From contig NZ_BOOO01000009.1 in NCBI RefSeq assembly GCF_016863275.1, forward strand, positions 124,001 through 188,000: 64,000 nucleotides of DNA, written 5' to 3'. Positions within the stretch are counted from its first letter, which is position 1, and each line of letters begins with the position of its first letter. The notes below the pieces were generated by a model. It made no database searches. It saw nothing but the letters and a program-made list of their open reading frames with translations, and was not told the DNA's origin. This document shows positions 26,119 to 34,482 of this stretch, piece by piece. This DNA comes from Planotetraspora mira. GTDB lineage: Bacteria; Actinomycetota; Actinomycetes; Streptosporangiales; Streptosporangiaceae. The translations under genes and the position numbers were made by a program.

Positions 26119-27300
26119 CTACAGCGGCTGGGCACGCAGGAACCTCCCGAAGTGAGGGACCGTGAATCCGATCACGCCGCGTTCCGCGCTGTAGATCAGG
26201 CCTTTCTTGATGAGGCTGTCCCGGGCTGGAGACAGGCTGGAAGGCTTGCGGCCCAGCGACTCGGCGACGTCGGAGGTCGGCACGGGATCATCCCCGAGCT
26301 GGGCCATCGCGTGCATGTAGTCGCGCTCGGCAGGGGTGGCGCGTTCGTAACGACTGCCGAAGAAGCCGACGGCGAGCTCCTCCTCGGCCTCCGGCGCCGA
26401 CACCTTGATGTCGTCGACGGTGATCGGGCTGCGCGGGGCGAGATCCCAGGCGACCTTGCCGTACGCCTGGACGAAGTAGGGGTAGCCGTCGGCCGCCTCG
26501 TAGAGGGCGTCGAGCGCCTCAGGCGTGAACTCGACGTCCTCGCGCTCGGCCGGTGCGATCAGCGCGAGATCGGCGGCGTCCCTGTCGAGCCGATCGATCC
26601 GGGCGTACCGGAAGAGGCGCTCCGAATAGCTCTTGCTGGCCGACAACACGCTCGGCAGGTGGGGCAGCCCGGCCCCCACGACGATCAGCGGACCGCCGGT
26701 CTGAGAGAGCTCGTGGCAGGCGGCGCACAGGGCCGAGATGTCGGGTGCCTGCACGTCCTGCATCTCGTCGATGAACAGGGCGATGCCGACGCCGAGATCG
26801 GTCGCGACGCCCGCGGCGTCGACGAACAGCTCGGTCAGGTCGATCTCCAGGTCACCGGAGTCGGCTCGGCCGCGTGAGGCCGGGACGTCGATGCCGGGCG
26901 ACCAGTGAGAGGTGCCCTTCGCCGCCGCGGGATCGCGCATGGCGAAGGCCTTCAGCACACCGAGGAACTCCTCGATGCGCTCGGGCGCCCGATGGCGGGG
27001 GGCGAGCTCTCTGATCGCCATGTGCAGTGACGCGGCGACCGGCCGGCGGATCGACTGGTCGGGACGAGCCTCGATCTTGCCCGTGCCCCACAGCCGCTGC
27101 ATGGCCATCGACTTGAACGTGTTGAGCAGGACGGTCTTGCCGACGCCCCGGAGACCGGTGAGCACCATGCTCCGCTCCGGGCGGCCACGGGCCACCCGCT
27201 CCAGCACGACCTCGAACTGCTGCAGCTCGCGGTCGCGCCCGGCGAGCTCCGGGGGGCGCTGGCCCGCGCCGGGGGCATAGGGATTGCGCACGGGGTCCAC
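26119..27300 (-). CDS. AAA-type ATPase with C-terminal winged helix
   Basis: The product is 393 residues from the GTG at 27300. After NPYAPGAGQRPPELAGRDRE come Walker A GLRGVGKT (49-56), Walker B IALFIDEMQD (about 190) and a sensor-like VVGAGLPHLPS. A C-terminal winged helix-like part (SDVAESLGRKPSSLSPARDSLIKKG) follows. The layout is that of ORC1/Cdc6-like or archaeal-type ATPases common in actinomycetes; the role is unknown. The frame is open to an ATG at 27471 with GAGGGG upstream. However, the extra codons include rare CTA, TAT and ATA, so I prefer 27300. Confidence 0.8.
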   Translation of the reverse strand: MDPVRNPYAPGAGQRPPELAGRDRELQQFEVVLERVARGRPERSMVLTGLRGVGKTVLLNTFKSMAMQRLWGTGKIEARPDQSIRRPVAASLHMAIRELAPRHRAPERIEEFLGVLKAFAMRDPAAAKGTSHWSPGIDVPASRGRADSGDLEIDLTELFVDAAGVATDLGVGIALFIDEMQDVQAPDISALCAACHELSQTGGPLIVVGAGLPHLPSVLSASKSYSERLFRYARIDRLDRDAADLALIAPAEREDVEFTPEALDALYEAADGYPYFVQAYGKVAWDLAPRSPITVDDIKVSAPEAEEELAVGFFGSRYERATPAERDYMHAMAQLGDDPVPTSDVAESLGRKPSSLSPARDSLIKKGLIYSAERGVIGFTVPHFGRFLRAQPL

Positions 27301-27668
27301 GCTCTCGGACTTTATGACGGGATATAGCGGCCGTCGTAGATTTCCGTAGAAAGCGCTACGGCGTGTCGTCCGCGAGCGGAGCGGAACACACCGGGCGACC
27401 AAGGAGGCGTCTGGGACCGTCGGCCCGGGCGAAGGGGCCAGGACGGGTTCGGGAGCCGCGAGAACTGTCATTGCACACCCCTCACCTGCCGAGACGGCGA
27501 CCGAACCCATGTTCGATCCGATGGCCAGAACTGTAGCGCGGCATCGAACATGTGCGCGAGGTTTTCACGAGAAAAGCTCCGGCAAAGTCCCCGCGAGACC
27601 GTGACGGACCCGCTCCCGGAACGCCGGAAAGTCGACGGGGACTTGCGTCGCGCAGGTACTCTGCGCGT
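27301..27668. other. Divergent control region with two inverted repeats
   Basis: Two dyads are visible. CCGTAG (27344-27349) and CTACGG (27356-27361) lie upstream of a possible -10 TATATC (27326-27321, minus strand) for the ATPase. CATGTTCGAT (27508-27517) and ATCGAACATG (27543-27552) form a perfect 10-bp inverted repeat with centres 35 bp apart, between the ATPase and the M15 peptidase gene. Both look like regulator sites. Confidence 0.5.
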
Positions 27669-28421
27669 ATGTCGTCCATATGGAAGCCCAGGTCAGCGAT
27701 AGTGACGGTCGCCGTCCTGGGTCTGACCGCCTGTGGCGGGACCCAAGCCGTCACGCCGGCTCCGGCCGCCTTCCAGACGGAGGCATCGGTCTCACCCTCG
27801 CCACCGGCTCCGAGCACCCCCACGCCATCGCCCTCGCCCACGCCGGCGGGGCCGCCGAAGTTCTCGGCGAAGGTCCAGAAGGTCTCCCGCGCCGACGTGC
27901 CGCACTCATGGCATTCGGGTTGCCCGGTGTCCCCGGGCGACCTACGGAAGATCACGATGACGTACTGGGGTTTCGACGGCAAGCCGCACACCGGGCAGTT
28001 GGTGGTCAACCAGTCGGCCGCGAAGGACATGATCACGGTCTTCGCCAAGCTGTACGACTACCGCTACCCCATCCGCCGGATGCAACCTGTCGACGTCTAC
28101 AAGGGAAGCGACAACGACTCGATCGACGCGGACAACACCTCGGCCTTCAACTGCCGCAACGCCACCGGGTCGAGCAGTTGGTCCGAGCACGCCTACGGCC
28201 TGGCGGTCGACGTCAACCCCCGGGAGAACCCCTACGTCTACGCCGACGGGTCCAACGCCCACCGCAACGCCGACGCCTTCGTCCGCCGCCCGCTCAAGAA
28301 GCCGGGCGTGATCAACCCGGGCGACCGGGTGGTCAAGGCATTCGCCTCGGTGGGCTGGGGCTGGGGAGGCTCCTGGTCCGGCGACAGGGACTACCAGCAC
28401 TTCTCCGAGAACGGCCGGTAG
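27669..28421 (+). CDS. Lipoprotein M15-family peptidase (D-Ala-D-Ala carboxypeptidase-like)
   Basis: The protein has 250 residues. A lipobox LTAC places the lipid-modified cysteine at residue 22. A Pro/Ser/Thr-rich linker to about residue 62 tethers the enzyme to the membrane. The domain has the M15 zinc motifs SEHAYGLAVDVNP and DYQHF. The family cuts peptidoglycan cross-links or stem peptides outside the cell. The ATG at 27669 has only a weak RBS. Confidence 0.88.
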   Translation: MSSIWKPRSAIVTVAVLGLTACGGTQAVTPAPAAFQTEASVSPSPPAPSTPTPSPSPTPAGPPKFSAKVQKVSRADVPHSWHSGCPVSPGDLRKITMTYWGFDGKPHTGQLVVNQSAAKDMITVFAKLYDYRYPIRRMQPVDVYKGSDNDSIDADNTSAFNCRNATGSSSWSEHAYGLAVDVNPRENPYVYADGSNAHRNADAFVRRPLKKPGVINPGDRVVKAFASVGWGWGGSWSGDRDYQHFSENGR

Positions 28422-28855
28422 GTCCCCGGCCAAGCCAGGTCCAGGTGGCCCGCCGCCTTCTGCCGCGTGCCCACGCACGCGATCAGGTGCGACCGCTCGG
28501 CCGGTTCCACCATGCGCCTTGACAGGTTTGTACGGTTTCACAAAAGCGCAAATGAGCACGATAAAGATCGCCACTTGCCTTTGCCGTCAAAAACTCACAT
28601 AAGGCGGCAAATCGCCTTAAAGGTCATTCATCTAGATCGCCGATCTTCGACCTGGGGCCGACGGCGGTGTCGCATGTCTTAACAAACCGGTGAATCGACG
28701 ATCCGCGGAAAGATCGGCGATCTCGGCCCACTCCCATCTGATGATCGAACACCTTCCCTGAACGACCGCCCGGCGAATGCGGCACGGACACCGAACGATC
28801 GCTGAGCGCCGCCGCCGGACGCCTTCGCTCCGATGCCCAGGTGAGACGATCTCTC

Positions 28856-28939
28856 ATGCCGAACGAATCGATCGTTGACGGCGGACGTGAGACCCTGTCC
28901 GAGAGGCCGGAAAAGAACAACGCCCGCTCCTCCAGCTGA
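28856..28939 (+). CDS. Possible 27-residue small protein
   Basis: An ATG preceded by AGGTGAG ten bases upstream opens a 27-codon frame (MPNESIVDGGRETLSERPEK and seven more residues). It is hydrophilic, has no cysteine or membrane segment, and ends inside the stem of a terminator. The match between frame end, terminator and RBS suggests a real transcript, but I do not recognise a family. Confidence 0.3.
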   Translation: MPNESIVDGGRETLSERPEKNNARSSS

Positions 28940-28952
28940 AAGGAAGCGGGCG
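28921..28952 (+). terminator. Rho-independent terminator-like stem-loop
   Basis: CGCCCGCTTCC-type stem (28921-28930 with 28942-28952) followed by TCTTCTG. It overlaps the end of the 27-codon frame. Confidence 0.65.
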
Positions 28953-29161
28953 TCTTCTGTACTCTGATATGAAATCTCCCGATTCTCCCAAAATGGGGGA
29001 ATCACGAGTCAGGGGTCACACGTTAGTAGAACTGCGGGAACGGGCCGGGAAGGATCGCTTACCGGTTCATAACGATCGGCCATCGGGCCCGTCACATCAC
29101 GACACCCGTGGCCCCGCACCCAGATCAACTGCCCCTCCCAGTGCGGCGTGACAGGAGAACG

Positions 29162-29413
29162 ATGTCCGACTGGCTCCATTCAGGTCCCGTATCTCCCATC
29201 TGGCCGGTCGACCGCTACGAAGTGCGCTCCATCCGGCCGAACCCGGGTTTCGGGGCCGCCGACCGCTACGCCTCCGCGACAGCCGCCCACGAGGCGGCCA
29301 TGCGCATGAGGGACTCCGGCCTCGCGACGCAGATCCAGGTGATCCGCATCGAAGACGGGGTCGTCCTCTTCGACCTGACGTCGGGAGTGGAGATGCCGCT
29401 GGAGGCCTGGTGA
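29162..29413 (+). CDS. Small hypothetical protein
   Basis: An 83-residue protein from an ATG preceded by AGGAGA. It has a WPVDRYEVRSIRP start, an Ala-rich helix (SATAAHEAAMRMRDSGL) and a beta-rich end. No signal peptide. The product looks like a small alpha/beta domain. I do not recognise a named family. The next gene, the Nudix-NYN fusion, follows after 39 bases. Confidence 0.7.
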   Translation: MSDWLHSGPVSPIWPVDRYEVRSIRPNPGFGAADRYASATAAHEAAMRMRDSGLATQIQVIRIEDGVVLFDLTSGVEMPLEAW

Positions 29414-29452
29414 TCAGGGGCTCCGCGGCCCCCGCTGCGGCAGGATGAGGCC

Positions 29453-30325
29453 ATGACGGCGATGGACGGGGACGGCTGGGCGTTGTGCGACCGCGGGCAC
29501 CAGCACTGGGGGATCCACGGAGCGGCCGGGCTCCTCGCCGTCCACCACACGCTGGACGGCATGCCGTACGTCCTGATGCAGAAGCGCTCCTGGTGGAGCC
29601 ATCACGGCGGGACCTGGGGGCTTCCAGGAGGCGCGCGCGACAGCCACGAGGACGCCGTCGCGGGCGCTCTGCGTGAGGCGCGGGAGGAGGCGGCGCTCAC
29701 GCCCGATCAGGTCCGGGTCCAGGGCGTCTACGTCGACGACCACGGTGGCTGGTCGTACCACACCGTGATCGCCGAAGCCGCGGGCCTGCTCGAGGCCAGC
29801 GCCGCCAGCGGCGAGAGCGCCGACATGCGCTGGATCGCGGCCGACGAGGTCGCGGCCAAGCGGCTCCACCCGGGGTTCGCCGACACCTGGCCGAAGATCA
29901 GGCCCGCGCTCAGTCCCCTCGTCCTGGTGCTCGACGTCGCCAACATCGTCGGCGCACGGGCCGAGCACGGCTGGTGGAAGGACCGGGCGGGCGCCGCCAA
30001 CCGGCTGCTCAACGACATCCTCCCGCTCGTGTCCGGCGGCCTGGGCCGCCGGCCGGAAGACCTGCCGGAACTCACCCTGTGGTTCCCGCGGATCATCGCG
30101 GTCCTGGAGGGGGCCGCCGCCCGCGGCGCCGACCCTGTCCCCGACCCCGGCCTCGACGTCGTCGTGGCGCCGGCCAGCGGGGACGACACGATCGTGGACG
30201 TCGTCCGCGACGCCCGGCCGTGGGAGAGGGTCCTCGTCGTCACCGCGGACCGAGGGCTGCGTGAGCGCGTCGCCGAACTCGGCGCCCTCGTCACCGGCCC
30301 GCGCTGGCTGCTCGGCCAGCTCTGA
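29453..30325 (+). CDS. Nudix hydrolase fused to a NYN-like ribonuclease domain
   Basis: The protein has 290 residues. The Nudix box starts at Gly60 (GARDSHE then REAREEAAL), with Ala81 at the usual glycine; the metal-binding glutamates are present. The C-terminal half (about 155-290) reads LVLDVANIVGA, then VVVAPASGDDTIVD and VLVVTADRGLRERV with GPRWLLGQL, the pattern of YacP/NYN PIN-like domains with conserved aspartates. The fusion links clean-up of a nucleoside-diphosphate derivative (such as an RNA 5' cap or damaged nucleotide) with a possible RNase. The pairing is seen in some actinomycetes; the substrate is unknown. Confidence 0.82.
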   Translation: MTAMDGDGWALCDRGHQHWGIHGAAGLLAVHHTLDGMPYVLMQKRSWWSHHGGTWGLPGGARDSHEDAVAGALREAREEAALTPDQVRVQGVYVDDHGGWSYHTVIAEAAGLLEASAASGESADMRWIAADEVAAKRLHPGFADTWPKIRPALSPLVLVLDVANIVGARAEHGWWKDRAGAANRLLNDILPLVSGGLGRRPEDLPELTLWFPRIIAVLEGAAARGADPVPDPGLDVVVAPASGDDTIVDVVRDARPWERVLVVTADRGLRERVAELGALVTGPRWLLGQL

Positions 30326-30339
30326 CGACGCTCCCCACG

Positions 30340-30385
30340 CTCTCGACGCTCCCATCCTCTCGACGCTCCCCATCCTCTCGACGCT
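30340..30385. repeat. Short tandem repeat after the Nudix-NYN gene
   Basis: CTCTCGACGCT recurs three times with periods of 17 and 18 bases (30340, 30357, 30375), with a partial unit before it. It lies in the gap before the permease gene. Confidence 0.7.
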
Positions 30386-30521
30386 CTCCGAACACGTCCT
30401 CCACGCTTCCAGCGCCTCCCCGGTTCTCCACGGGGCGATGTTTTCCACAGGGACGGTCCCGGTTGTCGTCGTCTTCCACAGGGCGATCCCGGCTGTCCTC
30501 GCGGGCTGCCAGGATTGGCCC

Positions 30522-31535
30522 ATGCCCGACCGAGCCGTGGCCGACCGAACGGTCGAGATCCCCCCTGACGCATGGGGCCGCAGGTCCGCCGTCGCCCCCG
30601 TGATGCCGTGGGTGTTCGCCCTCGTCGTCGTCCTGCTCCTGCTGGGGCGGTTCGTGCTGACGCCCGTGCTGAGGGCTCCGGCGTTGCAGACCTGGGCGAC
30701 CGTCTTCGTGGCGATCTGCGTCCAGGCCCTGCCCTTCCTGGTCTTCGGCGTGTTGTTGTCGGCCGCCATCACCGCCTTCGTGCCGCCGTCGTTCTGGACC
30801 AGGGCGCTTCCCCGTCATCCGTACGTGGCGGTCCCGGTCGCCGGAGCGGCGGGCGCGGTCCTCCCCGGTTGCGAGTGCGCGTCGGTGCCGGTGGCGTCCG
30901 GTCTGATGGCCCGGGGCGTCACCCCCGCGGCCGCGCTGGCGTTCCTGCTGTCCTCGCCCGCCATCAACCCGGTGGTCGTGGTCGCCACCGCGGTCGCCTT
31001 TCCCCAGCAGCCGCTCATGGTCGTCTCCCGGTTCTGCGCCTCGCTCGCCGTCGCGGTGCTGGTCGGCTGGGTCTGGCTCCGGTTCGGCAGGTCCGGCTGG
31101 TTACGCGTCCCGTCGCGTCCGCCCGCCTCCGGCTCGTCCTGGGTGGCCTTCCGCGACGCGATGCGCCACGATCTCCTCCACGCGGGCGGGTTCCTCGTGG
31201 TGGGAGGCCTGACGGCGGCGACGCTCAACGTCGTCGTGCCGCGCACCTGGCTCTCCTCCGTGGCCGGCGTCCCCGTGTTGTCGGTGGTGGTGCTCGGCCT
31301 GCTCGCGGTTCTGTTGTCCATCTGCTCGGAGGCGGACGCGTTCGTGGCGGCGTCGCTCACCGCCTTCTCTCCCACCGCCAAGCTGGCGTTCCTGGTGGTG
31401 GGACCGATGGTGGACCTGAAGCTGATCGCCCTGCAGGCCGGGACGTTCGGGCGCTCGTTCGCGATCCGGTTCGTCCCGCTGACCTTCCTGCTGGGCATCG
31501 TGACGAGCATCGCGGTCGGAGAGGTCCTGCTGTGA
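30522..31535 (+). CDS. YraQ/DUF318-family permease
   Basis: The protein has 337 residues and about eight membrane helices. The motif LPGCECASVPVASGLMARG holds the CxCAS signature of DUF318 permeases, and SSPAINPVVVVATAVAF is also conserved. The family is thought to move metal or small ions. The ATG at 30522 follows AGGA. It overlaps the TIGR03943 gene (GTGA), forming the usual pair. Confidence 0.9.
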   Translation: MPDRAVADRTVEIPPDAWGRRSAVAPVMPWVFALVVVLLLLGRFVLTPVLRAPALQTWATVFVAICVQALPFLVFGVLLSAAITAFVPPSFWTRALPRHPYVAVPVAGAAGAVLPGCECASVPVASGLMARGVTPAAALAFLLSSPAINPVVVVATAVAFPQQPLMVVSRFCASLAVAVLVGWVWLRFGRSGWLRVPSRPPASGSSWVAFRDAMRHDLLHAGGFLVVGGLTAATLNVVVPRTWLSSVAGVPVLSVVVLGLLAVLLSICSEADAFVAASLTAFSPTAKLAFLVVGPMVDLKLIALQAGTFGRSFAIRFVPLTFLLGIVTSIAVGEVLL

Positions 31536-32320
31536 ACCGGATGTCCCAGAGCCTGATCCTCGTGCTGCTCGGCGGCGCGGTGTTGCGGGTCACCGTCCTG
31601 TCGACGACGTACGTGAACTACGTCAAACCGGGATTTCGTCCCTTCCTGATCGCGGCGGGCGCCGTCGTGCTCGTGCTCGGCGTCGTCGGCCTGGTTCAGG
31701 AGTGGCGCAAACCCCACGTCACGGAGACAGGCCCGGCGCAAGGGGACGAAGACACCGAGTCGGGCTCCACGCACGCGGCCGCGGGAGACCACGGGCACCA
31801 TCACGGGCATGACCATTCCCGGGTGTCGCGGGTGGCCTGGCTGCTGTGCCTGCCGGTGTTCGCCATCTTCCTGATCGCGCCTCCCCCGCTGGGCGCCTTC
31901 GCCGCCCGCTCGGAGGAGGCCCCGCCTCCGCCGCCCGCCCTTCCCGCCGACGCGTACGTCCCGCTGGCCGCGGACAGGGCCACGTCGATGGAGCTGGGCG
32001 AGTTCATCGGCCGGGCATGGGGCGACTCCAGGCATTCGCTCGCGGGGAAGAAGGTCACGCTGACCGGCTTCGTGGTGCGCTCCAGCAAGAAGGACCGGTG
32101 GTACGTCACGCGCATGCAGATGAGCTGCTGCGCCGCCGACGCCATCGCTCTGAAGGTCGCCGTCCTCGACGCCGAGCGCCCTCCGGACGACACCTGGGTC
32201 GAGGTCACGGGCACCTGGGTCGCCCCGAAGACCGACAAGATCCCAAACGGCACGGTCGCACCCGAACTGGCCGCGACCGAGGTCGCCGAGATCCCTCAGC
32301 CGTTCGAACCGTACGAGTGA
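31532..32320 (+). CDS. TIGR03943-family protein, partner of the permease
   Basis: The protein has 262 residues. Two N-terminal helices (about 8-55) are followed by a His-rich segment HGHHHGHDH that could bind metal, a third helix, then a soluble domain. That domain has VTLTGFVVRSSKKDRWYVTR and the conserved MSCCAADA cysteine pair, and an OB-like end. This is the standard partner of YraQ-type permeases (compare YcgR-YcgQ in Bacillus). The GTG at 31532 overlaps the permease stop. A role in zinc or other metal handling is inferred from the histidines. Confidence 0.88.
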   Translation: MNRMSQSLILVLLGGAVLRVTVLSTTYVNYVKPGFRPFLIAAGAVVLVLGVVGLVQEWRKPHVTETGPAQGDEDTESGSTHAAAGDHGHHHGHDHSRVSRVAWLLCLPVFAIFLIAPPPLGAFAARSEEAPPPPPALPADAYVPLAADRATSMELGEFIGRAWGDSRHSLAGKKVTLTGFVVRSSKKDRWYVTRMQMSCCAADAIALKVAVLDAERPPDDTWVEVTGTWVAPKTDKIPNGTVAPELAATEVAEIPQPFEPYE

Positions 32321-32443
32321 TGCGGGGACTGTCACGATCACGAGGTGTCGATTAGAGTCCGGGGCATGACTTGGCGACATTGACGCTCACCTGAATCCCC
32401 ACTCACGGCCCGGCTCTATGCCTACGCATTCGTCGAGCACTGC

Positions 32444-33517
32444 GTGCTGCTCTATCCCGTGTACGCGGTCCTGTTCGCCGAGACCGGGCTGTCTCCCGGC
32501 GAGATCTCGTCCCTGTTCGTGATCTGGTCGGTCACCAGTGTCGCGGTTGAGGTGCCGTCCGGCCTGTGGGCCGACGTCTTCTCCCGCCGGCGCCTGCTGA
32601 TCATCGCGCCGCTGTTGTCGGGCACGGGTTTCGCACTGTGGACCTTCGTTCCCTCCTACCTCTCCTTCGCCCTGGGTTTCGTCCTGTGGGGTGCGGGCGG
32701 CGCCCTGCGTTCGGGCACGATGCAGGCGCTCGTCTACGAGGAACTCGACCGCCTCGGCGCGTCCGACCGCTACGCCCGGCTCATCGGCCGCTCGGAGGCG
32801 ATCAGCACGACGGCGGTGATGACCGCCTCCGCACTGGCGGGCCCGGTCTTCGCCGTGGGCGGTTACCTCGTCCTGGGGCTGGCCAGTGTGGGGGTGACCC
32901 TGATCACGGCCCTGGTGGGCAGATCCTTCCCGGAGTCCAGGGCCCCGGCTGAGGATCGCGAAGAAGAGACCTTCATGGGAGTCCTCCGCGGCGGTCTCAG
33001 CGAGGTACGGCAGGCCCCGCTCGTGCGCCGTCTCTTCCTGCTCCTCGCGGTGATCTCCGGTGCCGGGGCGCTCGACGAGTACCTCCCGCTCCTCGCGAGC
33101 GCGACCGGGGTCACGACGGCCGTCGTGCCCGTGCTGGTGCTGGTGGTCACCATCGGGGTGACCATCGGCGGGTGGCTCGCCGGGCGGGCGCCCCAGGCCC
33201 TCGCCCCGGCCCTGGCGGTCGGCGGGCTCTGCCTCGCAGCGGGGGCGGCGAGCGGACGGCCCGCCGGGTTCGCCCTCATCGCCGTCGCGTTCGGGATCTT
33301 CGAGTGGGCCACCGCCGCCGTGGACGCACGGCTGCAGGACCAGATCACGGACCGGTCCCGCGCGACCGTCACGTCGATGGCCGGCCTCGGCATCGATGCC
33401 ATGGCCGTGCTGGTCTTCGCCTCCTACGCCCTGGGATCGGTCTGGGCCGAGCCCTGGCTGATCTTCACCGTGGCCGCCGTGCCGTACCTGCTGGTCGCCA
33501 TCGTGGTGCGGCGATGA
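32444..33517 (+). CDS. MFS transporter with a disrupted or displaced start
   Basis: The open frame from GTG 32444 gives 357 residues and about 11 helices (GLWADVFSRRRLLIIAPLLS is the conserved MFS loop). Conserved sequence extends upstream in the same frame (LTARLYAYAFVEHC, the normal first helix). The natural ATG at 32366 is cut off by TGA after five codons (MTWRH stop). Either the gene is a recent pseudogene, or it starts at 32444 with a shortened first helix. No alternative start exists between the stop and 32444. Confidence 0.75.
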   Translation: MLLYPVYAVLFAETGLSPGEISSLFVIWSVTSVAVEVPSGLWADVFSRRRLLIIAPLLSGTGFALWTFVPSYLSFALGFVLWGAGGALRSGTMQALVYEELDRLGASDRYARLIGRSEAISTTAVMTASALAGPVFAVGGYLVLGLASVGVTLITALVGRSFPESRAPAEDREEETFMGVLRGGLSEVRQAPLVRRLFLLLAVISGAGALDEYLPLLASATGVTTAVVPVLVLVVTIGVTIGGWLAGRAPQALAPALAVGGLCLAAGAASGRPAGFALIAVAFGIFEWATAAVDARLQDQITDRSRATVTSMAGLGIDAMAVLVFASYALGSVWAEPWLIFTVAAVPYLLVAIVVRR

Positions 33518-33520
33518 GGT

Positions 33521-34363
33521 CTAGCGCGGACCCGGCGGCGGCTGCGGGTGCGTGCCCGGGCGCCGGATCGGCAGGTGGTAGGTCTCGCCGCGCCCGATGT
33601 AGTGGACGAGGTGAGAGAGCCTGGCCCGGTTGACCTGCTGCTGGAAGTCGTCGATGCCGGAACTGAAGGCCTCGTAGTCGTCGTAGTGGACCGGGAGCAC
33701 GGACGCCGGCTTGATCAGCTGGATCCAGTCGGCTCCCTGCCAGCCGTCCATGGTGACGAGCAGGCCGGCGATTTTGGTCCCGCCGAGGTGGACGATGCCC
33801 GCGTCGATGTCGGGGAAGCGCTGCGGGATCTCCGACAGGCACGGGTCCATGATCGTGTCTCCGCTGATGTGCAGGCGCAGGTCCATCTCGCCCTGCCTGG
33901 CGAAGTCCAGCATGCTGCCCATGCAGGGCGGCATCAGCATCTGCGCCAGCCCCGGCGCGTGGCGTGCGGGCGTGGCGGTGATCGTGAGCGTGCGGTCGCC
34001 GCGCTGGATCCGGTGCTCGTCCCAGGTCTCCAGGCCGAGCGCGTTGCGGAAGCCCTGCCGCCTGAGCCGCCCGGCCGCGTGGTGGGTCGTGATGATCGGC
34101 ACGTTCTTGTCCAGGCCGCGCCGGGCGACCCGGTCCCAGTGGTCGCCGTGCATGTGGGACAGGACGACCGCATCGAGCGGCGGAAGCTCATAGACGTCCA
34201 TCGCAGGCTCGGTACGGCGCTTCGTGGTGATCCCCCAGCCGATGTGGGCCCGCTGGCCGCGGTGGAGGAAGTTCGGGTCGGTCAGCACCGTGAACCCGTT
34301 GCAACGAATGATCGTGGTCGCGTTGCCGATGAAGAAGACGCTCGCATCCATTTGATCGCTCAT
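33521..34363 (-). CDS. Metallo-beta-lactamase-fold hydrolase (UlaG-like)
   Basis: The protein has 280 residues. The metal motif HMHGDHWD is preceded by VVLSHMHG. Further ligands are in ARHAPG, ISGDT and LPVHYDDYEAF. The pattern is that of UlaG-type lactonases and N-acyl-phosphatidylethanolamine-hydrolase relatives. The substrate is unknown. The ATG at 34363 has GAGGAAG just upstream. It ends four bases from the convergent MFS gene. Confidence 0.9.
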   Translation of the reverse strand: MSDQMDASVFFIGNATTIIRCNGFTVLTDPNFLHRGQRAHIGWGITTKRRTEPAMDVYELPPLDAVVLSHMHGDHWDRVARRGLDKNVPIITTHHAAGRLRRQGFRNALGLETWDEHRIQRGDRTLTITATPARHAPGLAQMLMPPCMGSMLDFARQGEMDLRLHISGDTIMDPCLSEIPQRFPDIDAGIVHLGGTKIAGLLVTMDGWQGADWIQLIKPASVLPVHYDDYEAFSSGIDDFQQQVNRARLSHLVHYIGRGETYHLPIRRPGTHPQPPPGPR

Positions 34364-34482
34364 GTCTTCCTCCCCTCTCGCACTTTCAGGCTACGCATAT
34401 GGGCACAAATCACCCATGCGTGGGGGTGGTATCGCTCCGGCCGCCGGTCAGAAGCCGAAGGACTCCCGGTGGATACGGCGGC

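Larger units (their letters stand above)
28422..29161. other. AT-richer intergenic region with palindromes and stem-loops
   Basis: No normal-sized gene is supported. It holds a stem-loop AAGGCG/CGCCTT (28601-28618), two copies of the palindrome AGATCGSCGATCT (28634-28646 and 28711-28723), a possible 27-codon gene (28856-28939), a terminator (28921-28952) and a dyad GATTCTCCC with GGGGGAATC (28981-29003). The base composition is clearly lower in GC than the neighbours around 28530-28720. Confidence 0.55.

Noticed and set aside
29414-30772. 452-residue minus-strand frame opposite the Nudix gene
   Set aside because: Shadow frame; the sequence of the Nudix-NYN protein on the other strand is conserved and complete.
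30815-32380. Long minus-strand frame opposite the permease and TIGR03943 genes
   Set aside because: Shadow frame with no domain; the plus-strand genes are recognisable and overlap correctly.
32381-32383. TGA as a selenocysteine codon in the MFS gene
   Set aside because: No SECIS-like stem follows, and the position is not a known redox site. A mutation or alternative start is more likely.
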